The notes beneath the pieces were generated by a model. The model did not search any database, was not told the origin of the DNA, and saw only the letters and a list, made by a program, of their open reading frames with translations. Position numbers and translations under genes: made by a program. From contig NZ_CP121660.1 in NCBI RefSeq assembly GCF_029714365.1, positions 1,364,001 through 1,428,000 of the forward strand: a stretch of DNA of 64,000 bases, read 5' to 3'. Positions 26,414 to 37,170 of this stretch are shown here, piece after piece. The first letter of the stretch is position 1, and each line of letters opens with the position of its first letter. This DNA is from Sinorhizobium terangae (GTDB taxonomy: Bacteria > Pseudomonadota > Alphaproteobacteria > Rhizobiales > Rhizobiaceae).

Positions 26414-29400
26414 ATGCTCAGGATGCATCTCAAGAACCATGAATACTTGAGCGTTTTCAGTGGTGCGAGCAGGGTTTACACAACCCCCGCCGCCTTTCAT
26501 GCGAACCTTGGTCTTTCCCCTGCAGTCTCGGTGACTGTCGTGCCTGGTACCGGGGTCGGTGTCGAAGGTGACGACGCGTCGCGCAGACGGAGAAGGCGCG
26601 ACACGGGATCTGCACAGGATGCAGGCGGGACCATCGCCCACCCTCGGGATGCAGAAGTCCATGCGCTGCAGGACACCGGGCCCGACAAACCTCATGGGGA
26701 TCACGAGGGAGGGGAACCCCCGCAAGATGCCGGCGGTGCGAGCGATTTCCCGCAGGACACCGGCGGATTGGGCGATTTCCCAAGGGACGACCAGGACCCG
26801 AACGAGCCTCGCCATGACGGCGACCGGCTCCGCAGAGACCGACGCGAACCCGGCCTCAACAAGGCCCCTGAGGAAACCGGGGGGCTAGGCACGCTGCTTG
26901 GCGACAGTATCGCGACCGGCATTTCAGTGGAAAAGTCGGTTTCCGAGACTGACGGCGGAACGCAAGCATCCACGGCCCTCTACCCGACGTGGACGGTGGG
27001 AGCCGCATCCCATCCTGCGACAGGAACGTGGCTCGTCGGAGGCGGTTCCAGCCTCTCGCCAACCGCGTCGCTGAGTGCGACTACCCAGCAGGCCGCGGCG
27101 ACGGCCGCTGTCACTGCGACGCCGAACAAGATCGTCCTGGAAAACATGAAGCAGGGAAATCCCATCAGCGAATGGGGCATCGACGGCGATGGCGACGGCA
27201 ATATCCAGGGCTTTGCCACGCAGATCAGCACCAATATCGGTCAGACGGTCGATTTCAAGATCGCAACCGATTCGACTGATTACCGAATCGAAATCTACCG
27301 GCTCGGCTATTACGGCGGCGACGGCGCCCGCAGAGTGGCGACGATCGACGTGAATCTTGCACAGGCGCAAGTGCAGCCGCATCCGATCGTCGACATGGCG
27401 CGCGGCCTGATCGACTGCGGCAACTGGTCTGTCTCAGCAAGCTGGACAATCCCCGACGACATGGTCTCGGGCGTCTACATCGCCAAGCTCGTCCGCGAGG
27501 ATGGAACCGCGGGCTCAAGCCACATCCCGTTCATCGTCCGCGATGACAGCTCCACCAGCGACATCGTCTTCCAGACGTCCGATACGACCTGGCAGGCCTA
27601 CAATGCCTGGGGCGGCGCAAGCCTGTATTATGGCCAGGTGCCGGTCGATCCCAACGATATGATCGGCTACATGCCCCCCAACTGCAATTGCGGCCTGACC
27701 GCCATCGGCAGGGCCTCCGCCGTCAGCTACAATCGCCCCATTATCACCAACACGAGCCCCGTCGGCGGCACGCACGACTTCATTTTCGGGGCTGAGCATT
27801 CGGCGATCCGCTGGCTCGAGCAGAACGGCTACGATGTTTCCTACATCTCCGGCGTCGACACGACACGAAACGGCACCCTGCTGCTCAATCATGATGCTTT
27901 CCTTTCGGTCGGACATGACGAGTACTGGTCGGCTGAACAGCGAGCCAACGTCGAAGCCGCGCGAGACGCCGGCGTCAATCTCGCATTCTGGAGCGGCAAC
28001 GAATGCTACTGGAAGGTTCGCTGGGAAACGAGCATCGACGGCAACGGCACGCCCTACCGGACGATGGTCTGTTACAAGGAGACCTGGGGCACCAGCACCG
28101 ATCCGAGCAATGTCGGCACGGGCACATGGCGTGACCCGCGTTTTGCGGACCCGGGACAGGAGCCGGAAAACTCGCTGACCGGCACCATGTTCACGGTGGA
28201 CAGCTACCGCCAGGACACCATCACCATTCCGTACGACTATTCCAACCTGCGCTTCTGGCGCAACACGGATGTCGCGAACCTCCAGCCAGGACAGACCTAC
28301 TCGCTGGTGCAGAACCTGCTCGGATACGAATGGGACTCCGATGTCGAAAACGGCTTCAGGCCGGCCGGATTGGTGAATCTGTCGCTCTCGACGGTTTCGG
28401 TGGACACCTATCTGCGCGACTACGGCACCTCAATCGGCTCAGCCGATGTGTCTCATAGCCTCACCATGTACCGGGCCGAAAGCGGGGCACTCGTCTTCGG
28501 AGCCGGCACGGTTTTCTGGTCCTGGGGTCTCGATTCCAACCACGAGGGCGCTGCGACGCCGACTGATCCGAATGTCCAGCAGGCGATGGTCAACATGTTC
28601 GCCGACATGGGCATCCAGCCGCAGACGCTGGATGCGAGCCTGATTCTGGCGACGCAATCGACGGATACGCTAAAGCCGGTCTCGACGATCACGTCCCCCA
28701 GTGTCGGCGCGACCTTCGTGGAGGGGCAGCGGGTCACAGTCACCGGCACGGCGCAGGATTTCGGCGGCGGGATCATCGCCGGCATCGAGGTCTCCACGGA
28801 CGGCGGCCAGCACTGGTTCAAAGCGACCGGCAGGGAAAACTGGACCTACAACTGGGTCGTACAGGCAAGCGGCACCTACACGATCATGTCGCGCGCCGTC
28901 GACGACAGCCTCAATCTCGAGACGCCCTCGGCCGGCAAACAGGTAACCGTATCGCTGCCCCAGACCTCCAGCCTGTGGACCCTGGCCACAAAACCGGCCG
29001 TGGAGACCGCGCTCGATCGCACCGGCGTGGAGTTGGGTGTCCGCTTCCAGACGATGACCAACGGTCTCGTGGAAGGCATTCGCTTCTACAAGGGGTTCTA
29101 CAACGTCGGTGAACATGTCGTCAGCCTTTGGACCGCCAACGGAACGCTCCTTGCCACGGGCGTCTCGACGGGAGAGCCGATTTCCGGATGGCAGACGGTC
29201 ACTTTCTCGAGCCCGGTCCAGATCACGGCTGGAACGACCTACGTCGCGTCCTACCACAGCGGCGGCTATTACTCGGTGACCGATGGATACTTCAATTCCG
29301 CCTACTCCAACGGCGCCATCAAGGTTGCTCAGAACGGCGGCGTCTATGCCTACAGCGCCAATGCGGGGACCTTCCCCGGCAACAGCTTCAATGGCGCCAA

Positions 29401-31789
29401 TTACTGGGTGGACGTCGTCTTCAACGCAGGCCCGAACATCGTTCCGGTAGCCGTCGACGACAGCGGTTTCACCGTATTTCGCGACGGAACCATGACCATA
29501 CCGATCGCCGCTCTCGTCGCGAACGACACCGACGGCAACAACGACGCACTGACGATCACCGCAGTCAGCAATGCCGTGAACGGCACGGTAACGCTGGACG
29601 CTCAGACGGGCTACGTCATCTTCAAGCCGACGGCCGGCTATGTCGGGCCGGCGAGCTTCAGCTACACGGTTTCCGACGGCCGCGGCGGAACGGATCAGGG
29701 CAGTGTCAGCCTGACGGTGGAAGAGGGGCCGGTCGGCGTATCGCTCTTCCAACCGACGGACGGCCCGACCGGCAGCAGCTTTAACGACAACCGTGCCCTC
29801 GAACTGGGCATGAAATTCGTCGCTTCCACCAGCGGGACGATTACCGGCATCCGCTTTTACAAGGCTTCCAACGATACAGGGCCACACACCGGGTCCATCT
29901 GGACCTCCACCGGCACACTGCTGGGCACCGTGACCTTTACCAATGAATCGCTCAGCGGATGGCAGACCGCGAAATTTTCCAGCCCGATTCAGATTTCCGC
30001 CGGAACAACCTATGTCGCCTCCTACCACACCTCGGGCACCTACCATGCGACAGGTAATTACTTCACGACTGCGCGCACCAATGGGCCGCTGACGGCCCCG
30101 GCCTCCACGACGGGCAGCGGCAACGGCGTCTATTCCTACGGAACAGGCACCGTCTTCCCCACATCGAACTACCAGGCCGCGAACTACTGGGTTGACGTCG
30201 TCTTCAACCAGTCGACGACGAATACAGCCCCGACTGCCGCCAATGACAATGGCTTCCTGGCCTACTACAATACGCCTCTGTCGATCGCCGCGTCTGCAGT
30301 CCTTGGCAACGACGTCGATCTCGATGGCGATACGCTCTCGATTACCGGCGTCAACGGCGCGACGAACGGCGCGGCCACCTTCGACACCCAGGCCAACCGC
30401 ATTATCTTCACGCCGACCACCGGCTACACCGGGCCGGCCAGCTTCTCCTACACCATATCGGACGGCCGCGGTGGAACGTCCTCGGCCAGCGTAAGCCTCA
30501 CCGTCAGCCGAACGACGAGCCTATTTGCCGCGTCCGACACACCGAGCGTCGCTGCCACGAGCGATGCGAGCTCTGTGGAACTCGGGGTCAAGTTCGTTGC
30601 CTCCGCTCGCGGCACGATCATCGGGCTGCGCTATTACAAGAGCGCCCAGGACACCGGCACCCACACCGGTTCGCTCTGGACCAGCTCGGGGACACTGCTT
30701 GCCTCCGCCACCTTCACCAACGAAACCGCGAGCGGCTGGCAGACCGTGACCTTCTCACAGCCGGTCACGGTTTCGGCGGGCACAACCTATGTGGCGAGCT
30801 ATCATTCCAATGGACGCTACGCGGTAACTCCGAACTATTTCGGCACCAGCCATTCGAGCGGCGCGCTTACCGCGCCATCGAGTGCGACCAGCGGCGGAAA
30901 CGGCGTCTATGCTTACGGTACGGGCAGCATCTTCCCGACGGCGAGCTACAATGCGACGAACTATTGGGTCGACGTTCTCTACGAGCAGGCCACACAGAAC
31001 ACGGCTCCTGTGGCCAACAACGATTCCGGCTTCTCGACGAGTACCAATGCGCCGCTATCGATCCAGGCCTCTGCTCTGCTCGCCAATGACAATGATCCGG
31101 ATGGCGACACAATAACGATCACGGGCGTCAGCAATGCGGTGAACGGCTCCGTCTCCTTCAATAGCCAGTCGAACGTCATTACTTTCACTCCGGCGAACGG
31201 TTATTCCGGGCCGGCGAGCTTCGCCTACTCCATTTCCGACGGGGTCGGCGGCGTTGCCTCTGCCCAGGCTTCCGTTGACGTTATTCAGCAGGGTGCCGAG
31301 CAGAACGTATTCGCGGCAAACAGTGCGCCCGCGATTGCTTCGGTGAATGATCCGAGTGCGGTCAATCTTGGCATGAAGTTCCAGGCGGACGTGGCCGGCT
31401 GGATCACCGGATTCCGCTTTTACAAGGGCGCCGACAACACGGGCCCGCATACCGGCTATCTGTGGACGTCGACCGGCACGCTGCTCGCAAGCGCGACGTT
31501 CACGAATGAAACCGCCAGCGGTTGGCAATCGGTCAATCTCGCCGAGCAGGTCGCGATCCAGCCGGATACGACCTACGTCGTCTCCTACAGCACCAATGGG
31601 TTCTATTCGGCGACGAGCAACTTTTTCACATCCGAAGTCGCCAACAACAACCTGCGGGCACTGTCGTCGGCACAGAGCGGAGGCAACGGCGTCTACGCAT
31701 ACGGGTCAAGCGGGCTGTTCCCGACGAACAGCTTCAACAGCACCAATTACTATGTGGATGTTGCGTTCAGGCCGCAACTCGTGGCGTAG
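26414..31789 (+). CDS. Giant type I-secreted protein: DMFase-beta-like domain plus DUF4082/Ig-like repeats
   Basis: About 1791 residues. Residues 1-239 are low-complexity and Asp/Gly/Arg-rich, with degenerate QDAGG/QDTGG units. Residues 240-750 match the N,N-dimethylformamidase beta-subunit-like domain ([66 protein letters not shown]). Residues ~752-850 are an Ig-like domain. From 852 to the end four DUF4082 modules alternate with three Big_9/cadherin-like modules. No N-terminal signal peptide; export would use a C-terminal signal through the HlyBD pair in the same operon. No RTX nonapeptides. The start is uncertain: ATG 26414 has GGGGCGG upstream, a TTG exists at 26372. Likely a surface or matrix protein with a possible hydrolase activity. 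Confidence 0.85.
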   Translation: MLRMHLKNHEYLSVFSGASRVYTTPAAFHANLGLSPAVSVTVVPGTGVGVEGDDASRRRRRRDTGSAQDAGGTIAHPRDAEVHALQDTGPDKPHGDHEGGEPPQDAGGASDFPQDTGGLGDFPRDDQDPNEPRHDGDRLRRDRREPGLNKAPEETGGLGTLLGDSIATGISVEKSVSETDGGTQASTALYPTWTVGAASHPATGTWLVGGGSSLSPTASLSATTQQAAATAAVTATPNKIVLENMKQGNPISEWGIDGDGDGNIQGFATQISTNIGQTVDFKIATDSTDYRIEIYRLGYYGGDGARRVATIDVNLAQAQVQPHPIVDMARGLIDCGNWSVSASWTIPDDMVSGVYIAKLVREDGTAGSSHIPFIVRDDSSTSDIVFQTSDTTWQAYNAWGGASLYYGQVPVDPNDMIGYMPPNCNCGLTAIGRASAVSYNRPIITNTSPVGGTHDFIFGAEHSAIRWLEQNGYDVSYISGVDTTRNGTLLLNHDAFLSVGHDEYWSAEQRANVEAARDAGVNLAFWSGNECYWKVRWETSIDGNGTPYRTMVCYKETWGTSTDPSNVGTGTWRDPRFADPGQEPENSLTGTMFTVDSYRQDTITIPYDYSNLRFWRNTDVANLQPGQTYSLVQNLLGYEWDSDVENGFRPAGLVNLSLSTVSVDTYLRDYGTSIGSADVSHSLTMYRAESGALVFGAGTVFWSWGLDSNHEGAATPTDPNVQQAMVNMFADMGIQPQTLDASLILATQSTDTLKPVSTITSPSVGATFVEGQRVTVTGTAQDFGGGIIAGIEVSTDGGQHWFKATGRENWTYNWVVQASGTYTIMSRAVDDSLNLETPSAGKQVTVSLPQTSSLWTLATKPAVETALDRTGVELGVRFQTMTNGLVEGIRFYKGFYNVGEHVVSLWTANGTLLATGVSTGEPISGWQTVTFSSPVQITAGTTYVASYHSGGYYSVTDGYFNSAYSNGAIKVAQNGGVYAYSANAGTFPGNSFNGANYWVDVVFNAGPNIVPVAVDDSGFTVFRDGTMTIPIAALVANDTDGNNDALTITAVSNAVNGTVTLDAQTGYVIFKPTAGYVGPASFSYTVSDGRGGTDQGSVSLTVEEGPVGVSLFQPTDGPTGSSFNDNRALELGMKFVASTSGTITGIRFYKASNDTGPHTGSIWTSTGTLLGTVTFTNESLSGWQTAKFSSPIQISAGTTYVASYHTSGTYHATGNYFTTARTNGPLTAPASTTGSGNGVYSYGTGTVFPTSNYQAANYWVDVVFNQSTTNTAPTAANDNGFLAYYNTPLSIAASAVLGNDVDLDGDTLSITGVNGATNGAATFDTQANRIIFTPTTGYTGPASFSYTISDGRGGTSSASVSLTVSRTTSLFAASDTPSVAATSDASSVELGVKFVASARGTIIGLRYYKSAQDTGTHTGSLWTSSGTLLASATFTNETASGWQTVTFSQPVTVSAGTTYVASYHSNGRYAVTPNYFGTSHSSGALTAPSSATSGGNGVYAYGTGSIFPTASYNATNYWVDVLYEQATQNTAPVANNDSGFSTSTNAPLSIQASALLANDNDPDGDTITITGVSNAVNGSVSFNSQSNVITFTPANGYSGPASFAYSISDGVGGVASAQASVDVIQQGAEQNVFAANSAPAIASVNDPSAVNLGMKFQADVAGWITGFRFYKGADNTGPHTGYLWTSTGTLLASATFTNETASGWQSVNLAEQVAIQPDTTYVVSYSTNGFYSATSNFFTSEVANNNLRALSSAQSGGNGVYAYGSSGLFPTNSFNSTNYYVDVAFRPQLVA

Positions 31790-31812
31790 GGGCAGACATG
31801 GAGAGAGGAACG

Positions 31813-33024
31813 ATGCGCGACGATCGACTGCCGGTGACGGTGCTGGCGGGCTTCCTCGGCGCAGGCAAGACGACGCTCCTGAATCATATTCTGCGTAACC
31901 GCGAAGGCCATCGCGTCGCGGTGATCGTCAACGACATGAGCGAGATCAGCATCGATGCGGACCTCGTTCGCGACGGGGGAGCCGACCTTTCGCGCACCGA
32001 CGAGACGCTGGTCGAACTGACCAACGGATGCATATGCTGCACGCTTCGCGCGGACCTGCTTTCCGAGGTTCGCCGCCTGGCGGCGGAAGGACGCTTCGAC
32101 TACCTGCTGATCGAGGGCACGGGCATTGCCGAGCCTTTGCCGATCGCCGCGACATTCTCCTTCAGGGATGAAACAGGCGCTGCACTTTGTGATGTCGCCC
32201 GGCTCGATACGATGGTCTCTGTGGTCGATGCAGTGAACCTGCTTGCCAATTACTCGAGCGCGGATTTTCTCGCCGACCGCGGCGAGGCGCGCGACAAGGA
32301 CGACAAGCGCACCCTGATCGATCTTCTCGTCGAGCAGATCGAATTCGCCGATGTGGTGGTGATCAACAAGATTTCGGACGTGAGTGTCGAAACGCGGACA
32401 ACGGTGCGCCGGATCATCGCTGCGCTCAATTGCGATGCACGTGTCATAGAAACCGATTTCGGTCGTCTGCCGCTCGCCACGGTCCTCGATACCGGCCTGT
32501 TCAGTGAGACGAGATCGGCGCGACACCCGCTGTGGCACAAGGAACTCTATGGCTGGGACGACCATGTCCCCGAAACCGAGGAATACGGGATCACCAGTTT
32601 CGTCTACCGGGCGCGGCGTCCCTTCGATCCCACGAAGTTCGAGGATTTTCTCGCGAAAGAATGGACGGGCCTCATTCGGGTCAAGGGGCATTTCTGGCTG
32701 GCGACGCGCTCCGACTGGATCGGCCAGCTTTCGATCGCCGGGACCCAACGCCGCACCGAGGCAAAGGGCCTCTGGTGGGCCTCGGTGCCCAAGGCGCGCT
32801 GGCCCCGTTATCCGCAATTCCGCGAATTGCTCGATCGGCATTGGAGCGCCGTCTGGGGCGATCGCCGGCAGGAACTCGTCTTCATCGGGACGGGTCTCGT
32901 CGAGGGGGCGATCCGCGCCGCGCTCGACGACTGCCTGATCGGTGAAGAGACCGGCTTCGATCCGCAGCTGGCGCGCGGCCTGCGTGATCCGTTTCCACCA
33001 TGGCAGCACGCGCCTGCCGCATGA
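31813..33024 (+). CDS. G3E-family GTPase (CobW/COG0523 metallochaperone-like)
   Basis: 403 residues. An N-terminal P-loop [20 protein letters not shown] and the hallmark [13 protein letters not shown] (CxCC metal site) define COG0523; [15 protein letters not shown] is Walker B-proximal. The C-terminal CobW domain holds [18 protein letters not shown] and a tryptophan-rich end. These GTPases deliver or manage metals such as zinc, cobalt or nickel. The base-recognition motif reads VVINKISDV rather than NKxD, which is odd. ATG 31813 follows AGAGGA; an in-frame ATG at 31798 is possible. It begins 23 bases after the giant gene and precedes the secretion genes, so it is probably co-transcribed with them. 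Confidence 0.88.
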   Translation: MRDDRLPVTVLAGFLGAGKTTLLNHILRNREGHRVAVIVNDMSEISIDADLVRDGGADLSRTDETLVELTNGCICCTLRADLLSEVRRLAAEGRFDYLLIEGTGIAEPLPIAATFSFRDETGAALCDVARLDTMVSVVDAVNLLANYSSADFLADRGEARDKDDKRTLIDLLVEQIEFADVVVINKISDVSVETRTTVRRIIAALNCDARVIETDFGRLPLATVLDTGLFSETRSARHPLWHKELYGWDDHVPETEEYGITSFVYRARRPFDPTKFEDFLAKEWTGLIRVKGHFWLATRSDWIGQLSIAGTQRRTEAKGLWWASVPKARWPRYPQFRELLDRHWSAVWGDRRQELVFIGTGLVEGAIRAALDDCLIGEETGFDPQLARGLRDPFPPWQHAPAA

Positions 33025-33049
33025 TGAGCTCAAAGGTAGGGAGTAAAAG

Positions 33050-33355
33050 ATGAGCACCGAACTCTATTCAGACGGCATCGGCGAAATCACCGTCACCGGA
33101 ACGATCGTCAGGATCGACTTGATGTCGCTTTCCGCCACCGAACGGGACGAAAAGAACAACCCGAAGCCGGCGTTCCGGCAGCGGATCATCATGCCGGTGG
33201 ATGCGTTCGCCAATGCGGTGGACCTCATGCAGAAGGCACTTGCCGGCCTCGTCGAGGCAGGCGCGGTTCGACGGATCGGCGATATCCAGAAACTTCCGGC
33301 GGGCGACACCCAACAGGGGCAGATGACAGCCAACGCGTCACCGAACTTCAACTGA
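33050..33355 (+). CDS. Small protein of unknown function in the secretion operon
   Basis: 101 residues, with no signal peptide or membrane segment. The layout (VTGTIVRIDLMSL, then FRQRIIMPVDAFANAVDLMQ with an amphipathic helix) faintly recalls DUF3467 proteins, in which a beta-hairpin precedes RIVxxPxxAxxLxxxL, but I would not assign it. TAGGGAG stands before the ATG. It lies 25 bases after the G3E GTPase and 28 bases before the exporter gene, so it shares the operon. It might be a chaperone or adaptor for the secreted giant protein; that is a guess from position. Confidence 0.75.
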   Translation: MSTELYSDGIGEITVTGTIVRIDLMSLSATERDEKNNPKPAFRQRIIMPVDAFANAVDLMQKALAGLVEAGAVRRIGDIQKLPAGDTQQGQMTANASPNFN

Positions 33356-33383
33356 GCCGCAGCGCGATTTTCTGGGGCGGGTG

Positions 33384-35528
33384 ATGAGTACCAATCCGCA
33401 TACCAGTCTTCAGTGTCTGGTCCTTGTCGCCCGTCACCATGGCATCGACCTTTCACCCGAACGGCTGCTGCATGACTACGCATTGGGGGCCCAGCCGGTC
33501 GCGACCCGGCAGCTCCTGCGCATGGCGAAAGATGCCGGCTTGCGTGCCCGGCACGTAGAGCTCACCTGGCGTTCGCTCTTTCAGATGGGGGGCGCCTATC
33601 CGGTACTTGCCGAGCTGGAGAACGGCAACTGGGTCGTCATCGCCGGCGTTGCGACTGACAGCGAGGAGGAGGCGATCCAGATTCTCGATCCGCTGGCGGC
33701 GCGCTCTGAATTCATCGTCTTGAATGAGAGCCAGTTTTCCAAGGCCTGGCGCGGCTCCGCGGTCCTCCTGAAGCGCAACTACCGTCTCGGCGACGACGAC
33801 CAGCCCTTCGGCTTTCGCTGGTTTCTGCCGGAGATCATCCGCCAGCGCGGACTTTTCCGGGACGTGGCGCTCGCGGCCATCGCCCTTTACGGGCTCGGCC
33901 TCACCACGCCGATCTTTTTCCAGCTCGTCATCGACAAGGTGCTGGTGCATCAGAGCTACGCGACGCTGACGGTTCTCACCATCGGTATCGCGGTGGCGCT
34001 TGTCTTCGATGCTGCCTTCTCCTTCCTGCGGCGCTATCTCCTGCTCTACGCGACCAACAAAATCGATATAAGGATAGCGACGCGTACCTTCGGGCATCTC
34101 CTGAACCTGCCGATCGCGCTCTTCGAGCAGGCGTCCGCCGGCGTCCTCGTGAAGCACATGCAGCAGACCGGCCGCATTCGCGAGTTTCTGACCGGCAGGC
34201 TCTTCCTCACCCTGCTCGACGGCCTCTCGCTCCTGGTGTTCGTGCCGATCCTCGCCCTCTACAGCGTCAAGCTCACCTTCGTGGTACTCGGCTTTGCCGC
34301 GCTGGTAGGCCTCGTCGTAATGACGCTGGTGGGGCCGTTCCAGCAACGGCTTCAGGCGCTCTATCAGGCTGAAGGCGATCGGCAGGCCATGCTCGTGGAA
34401 ACGGTGCACGGCATGCGCACGGTCAAGTCGCTGGCGCTTGAACCTCGCCAGCGCCGGGTGTGGGACGACCATTCGGCCCGCTCGATCTCGGTGCGCTTCC
34501 GCGTCGAGAAGATTTCGACCTTCGCGCAGGCCATAACAGGACTTCTGGAAAAATTGATGAGCGTCGCGATCGTCGGGTTGGGCGCGCTGGACGTGTTCAG
34601 CGGCACAATGACAATCGGCGCGCTCGTCGCATTCAACATGCTGGCCGGCCGGGTTTCGGGGCCGCTCGTCCAGATCGTGACCATGATCCACGAATATCAG
34701 GAAGTGGCGCTTTCCGTGCGCATGCTCGGCGAGATCATGAACCAGCGCCCGGAGCAGTTCGGGCGTGGACGCGGGCTGAGGCCGGATCTCAAGGGCCTGA
34801 TCGAATTCGATAGGGTGACTTTCCGGTACGGGCCTGACGGCCCGCCTGCGCTCGACGATGTTTCTTTCACGGTCCCCGCGGGCTCGGTCTTCGGCATCGT
34901 CGGCAAGAGCGGCTCGGGGAAGACAACTGTCACCCGGCTTATCCAGGGGCTCTATCAGAACCAGCAGGGGCTCGTGCGCATAGACGGCCATGACAGCCGC
35001 GAGATCGATCTCGTCCACTTGAGAAAGAGCATCGGCGTCGTGTTGCAGGATAATTTCCTGTTCCGCGGAACCGTTCGCGAAAACATCGCGGCGGCAAGGA
35101 CGGATGCGAGCATCGAGGAGATCGCCGCGGCCGCACGCATCGCCGGTGCCGAGGAATTCATCGAGCGGCTGCCTCGCGGCTTCGAAACCCTGCTCGAGGA
35201 AAATGCCTCCAATCTCTCGGGCGGCCAGAAGCAGCGTCTTGCCATCGCCCGGGCGCTGATCACCGATCCTCGATTGCTCATCCTCGACGAAGCGACGAGC
35301 GCTCTCGATCCCGACAGCGAGGCGATCGTCAGGCAGAACCTCTCCAAGATCGCCGAGGGACGCACCGTCATCATCGTCTCGCACCGCCTGTCCACGCTTG
35401 TTGATGCCGATGCGATCCTTGTGATCGAGCGCGGCAAGATCGCCGATATCGGACGCCACGATCAGCTCGTTTCACGCTGCATGACCTATCGCCACCTCTG
35501 GTCACAGCAGACAAGGCAGTCCGCATGA
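33384..35528 (+). CDS. Type I secretion ABC transporter, HlyB type with inactive C39-like domain
   Basis: 714 residues, inner-membrane exporter. Residues ~1-130 are a C39-like domain: SLQCLVLVARHHG aligns with the cysteine-protease core but the catalytic Cys position is Thr (HTSLQC), so it is a substrate-binding CLD as in HlyB rather than a leader peptidase. A six-helix membrane domain spans ~155-440. The nucleotide-binding domain has GIVGKSGSGKTTVTRLIQG, LSGGQKQRLAIARAL, LLILDEATSALD and VSHRLSTL. ATG 33384 is chosen over GTG 33381. The gene is ATGA-coupled to the HlyD gene. Its passenger is most likely the giant protein two genes upstream. Confidence 0.92.
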   Translation: MSTNPHTSLQCLVLVARHHGIDLSPERLLHDYALGAQPVATRQLLRMAKDAGLRARHVELTWRSLFQMGGAYPVLAELENGNWVVIAGVATDSEEEAIQILDPLAARSEFIVLNESQFSKAWRGSAVLLKRNYRLGDDDQPFGFRWFLPEIIRQRGLFRDVALAAIALYGLGLTTPIFFQLVIDKVLVHQSYATLTVLTIGIAVALVFDAAFSFLRRYLLLYATNKIDIRIATRTFGHLLNLPIALFEQASAGVLVKHMQQTGRIREFLTGRLFLTLLDGLSLLVFVPILALYSVKLTFVVLGFAALVGLVVMTLVGPFQQRLQALYQAEGDRQAMLVETVHGMRTVKSLALEPRQRRVWDDHSARSISVRFRVEKISTFAQAITGLLEKLMSVAIVGLGALDVFSGTMTIGALVAFNMLAGRVSGPLVQIVTMIHEYQEVALSVRMLGEIMNQRPEQFGRGRGLRPDLKGLIEFDRVTFRYGPDGPPALDDVSFTVPAGSVFGIVGKSGSGKTTVTRLIQGLYQNQQGLVRIDGHDSREIDLVHLRKSIGVVLQDNFLFRGTVRENIAAARTDASIEEIAAAARIAGAEEFIERLPRGFETLLEENASNLSGGQKQRLAIARALITDPRLLILDEATSALDPDSEAIVRQNLSKIAEGRTVIIVSHRLSTLVDADAILVIERGKIADIGRHDQLVSRCMTYRHLWSQQTRQSA

Positions 35529-36913
35529 CCGCGCGCGGCCGGCGATCCACAAATATTTCGGATGACGGCCTCACCGGCAGACGCCCGCTGCCGCCCGTGA
35601 TCGCAGAGTTTCAGTCTGACGCGGTGGAACTGGAGGAGCGCGTACCGCCGAGGATCGCCCGGTTGACTCTCTACGGCATTGCGGCCCTCATCGCCGCCGC
35701 GGTTCTGTGGGCCTCGATCTCATCGATCGACGAGGTCGTCGTTGCTCCCGGCAAGCTGGTGACAACGCGGCCGAACATCATCCTGCAGCCGCTAGAGACC
35801 TCCATCGTTCGTTCGATCGATGTGACGACCGGAGAGGTGGTGCGCGCGGGCCAGGCGCTGGTGATGCTTGATGCAACGTTCAGCCAGTCGGATTTCGACC
35901 AGCAGCGGGTAAAGCTTGCCGCATTTGGCGCGCAGATAAAGCGCATTGAAGCGGAACTCGCCAACGCCGATTATTCCGTAATCGCGGGCAATTCGTCCGA
36001 GGAGCGGCTGCAGGTGCAGCTCTTTGGCCAACGGCGCGCATTTTATGTCGCGCAGCTCCAGAATTTCGATCAGCAGATCGCGGGGCAGCTTGCCGCAATC
36101 GAGGCAGGCAGGAACCAGGAGGTGATCCTGCTCGACCGGCGGGAGAGCCTCACCCGGATCGAGAACGCACGCGAGACGCTCTACAAGAAAGAGAAAGGTT
36201 CGCTCATCAATTTCCTCAGTTCGCGCGATGCGCGCCTCGATGTCGATGCCAATCTCTCGCAACTGCGCGGCAAGTCAGCTGAAGCCGAACATGCCCTGGC
36301 AAGGCTCAGGGCGGATCGACAGGCGTTCATCGAGGATTTCCGTCGCACAACGACGGAGCAGCTCGTGGAGTTGCGCGGACAGCGCGATACGGCAAGCACG
36401 GAATTGAAGAAGATGGAGTTGCGCCGAGAGATGGTCGCATTGACCGCACCCGCCGACGCGGTCGTGCTCGATCTTGCCCAGCGCTCGGTCGGCTCGGTTG
36501 TGCGCGAGGCGGAGCCGATCGTCACGCTGGTGCCTCTCAACGTGCCCCTGGAAGCCGAGGTCGAGATCAATGCCCGCGATATCGGTCGCGTCACGGCCAC
36601 CGAGGAGGTCCGCATCAAATTCGACGCCTATCCATTCCAGAAATATGGCACCGCGTCTGGCTCGATCCGCACGATCAGCCGCGACGCCTTCACCCCAAAT
36701 CAACAGGACGCCTCAGCGGGTCGGGCAACGGCTCCGTTCTTCAAGGCGCGCGTTTCGCTCGGCGACAGCGAGCTCCGTGCCCCGCCCGGAACCGTGCGCC
36801 TTCTGCCCGGCATGACGGTCTCCGCAGAGATCAAGGTCGGCGGTCGAACAGTTATTTCCTACTTCCTCTATCCGCTGCTACGAGGGCTCGACGACGCAAT
36901 TCGCGAGCCTTGA
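35525..36913 (+). CDS. HlyD-family membrane fusion protein of the type I secretion system
   Basis: 462 residues. A cytoplasmic N-terminus (~43 residues) is followed by one membrane helix (LYGIAALIAAAVLWASI), a lipoyl/barrel-sandwich start (VVVAPGKLVTTRPNIILQPL), a long alpha-helical hairpin (about 105-290), then the beta-barrel motif LTAPADAVVLDLAQRSVGSV and a C-terminal segment ending near the membrane (FLYPLLRGLDDAIREP). It links the ABC exporter to an outer-membrane TolC, which is not encoded in the window; rhizobia usually supply TolC in trans. Start codon overlaps the exporter's stop (ATGA). Confidence 0.92.
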   Translation: MTARGRRSTNISDDGLTGRRPLPPVIAEFQSDAVELEERVPPRIARLTLYGIAALIAAAVLWASISSIDEVVVAPGKLVTTRPNIILQPLETSIVRSIDVTTGEVVRAGQALVMLDATFSQSDFDQQRVKLAAFGAQIKRIEAELANADYSVIAGNSSEERLQVQLFGQRRAFYVAQLQNFDQQIAGQLAAIEAGRNQEVILLDRRESLTRIENARETLYKKEKGSLINFLSSRDARLDVDANLSQLRGKSAEAEHALARLRADRQAFIEDFRRTTTEQLVELRGQRDTASTELKKMELRREMVALTAPADAVVLDLAQRSVGSVVREAEPIVTLVPLNVPLEAEVEINARDIGRVTATEEVRIKFDAYPFQKYGTASGSIRTISRDAFTPNQQDASAGRATAPFFKARVSLGDSELRAPPGTVRLLPGMTVSAEIKVGGRTVISYFLYPLLRGLDDAIREP

Positions 36914-37170
36914 GCGCAATCCTGGCACCGCTCAGTGCATACAGGTGGAGAATGACCTCCCTCAGCAATCTGCCGCTGCCGCGGACACGCGATCCCGGGT
37001 CCGTGTCACTCTGCAACGCACAAAGCGTTCCGGCGCAACACCCGGACGATGGCTGCAGCCCTAAGACGCAGTTGCCACTCCATCACGACCTATCCCCGGT
37101 CGCGAGCCCCTTGTCCGCCCCAAGAAACACGGTCAAATAGCAGACGAGCGGAGCAGATCGGGACGACACC

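Noticed and set aside
28670..30046. 458-codon minus-strand frame in the giant secreted protein
   Set aside because: It reads antisense to the DUF4082 repeats, and its own repeats are only a mirror of them.
28967..31789. RTX calcium-binding repeats
   Set aside because: No GGxGxDxUx nonapeptides are present; the repeats are DUF4082 and cadherin-like modules.
31522..31812. Upstream extension of the G3E GTPase frame
   Set aside because: It lies inside the giant protein's last repeat in another phase; the conserved GTPase sequence and ribosome-binding site begin at 31813.
33384..33780. Active C39 peptidase for a double-glycine leader peptide (bacteriocin exporter)
   Set aside because: The catalytic Cys position is Thr, and no small GG-leader peptide gene is present; a HlyB-type CLD is the better reading.
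33453..35459. 668-codon minus-strand frame opposite the HlyB-type exporter
   Set aside because: The plus strand encodes an unmistakable ABC exporter; long antisense frames are common in high-GC DNA.
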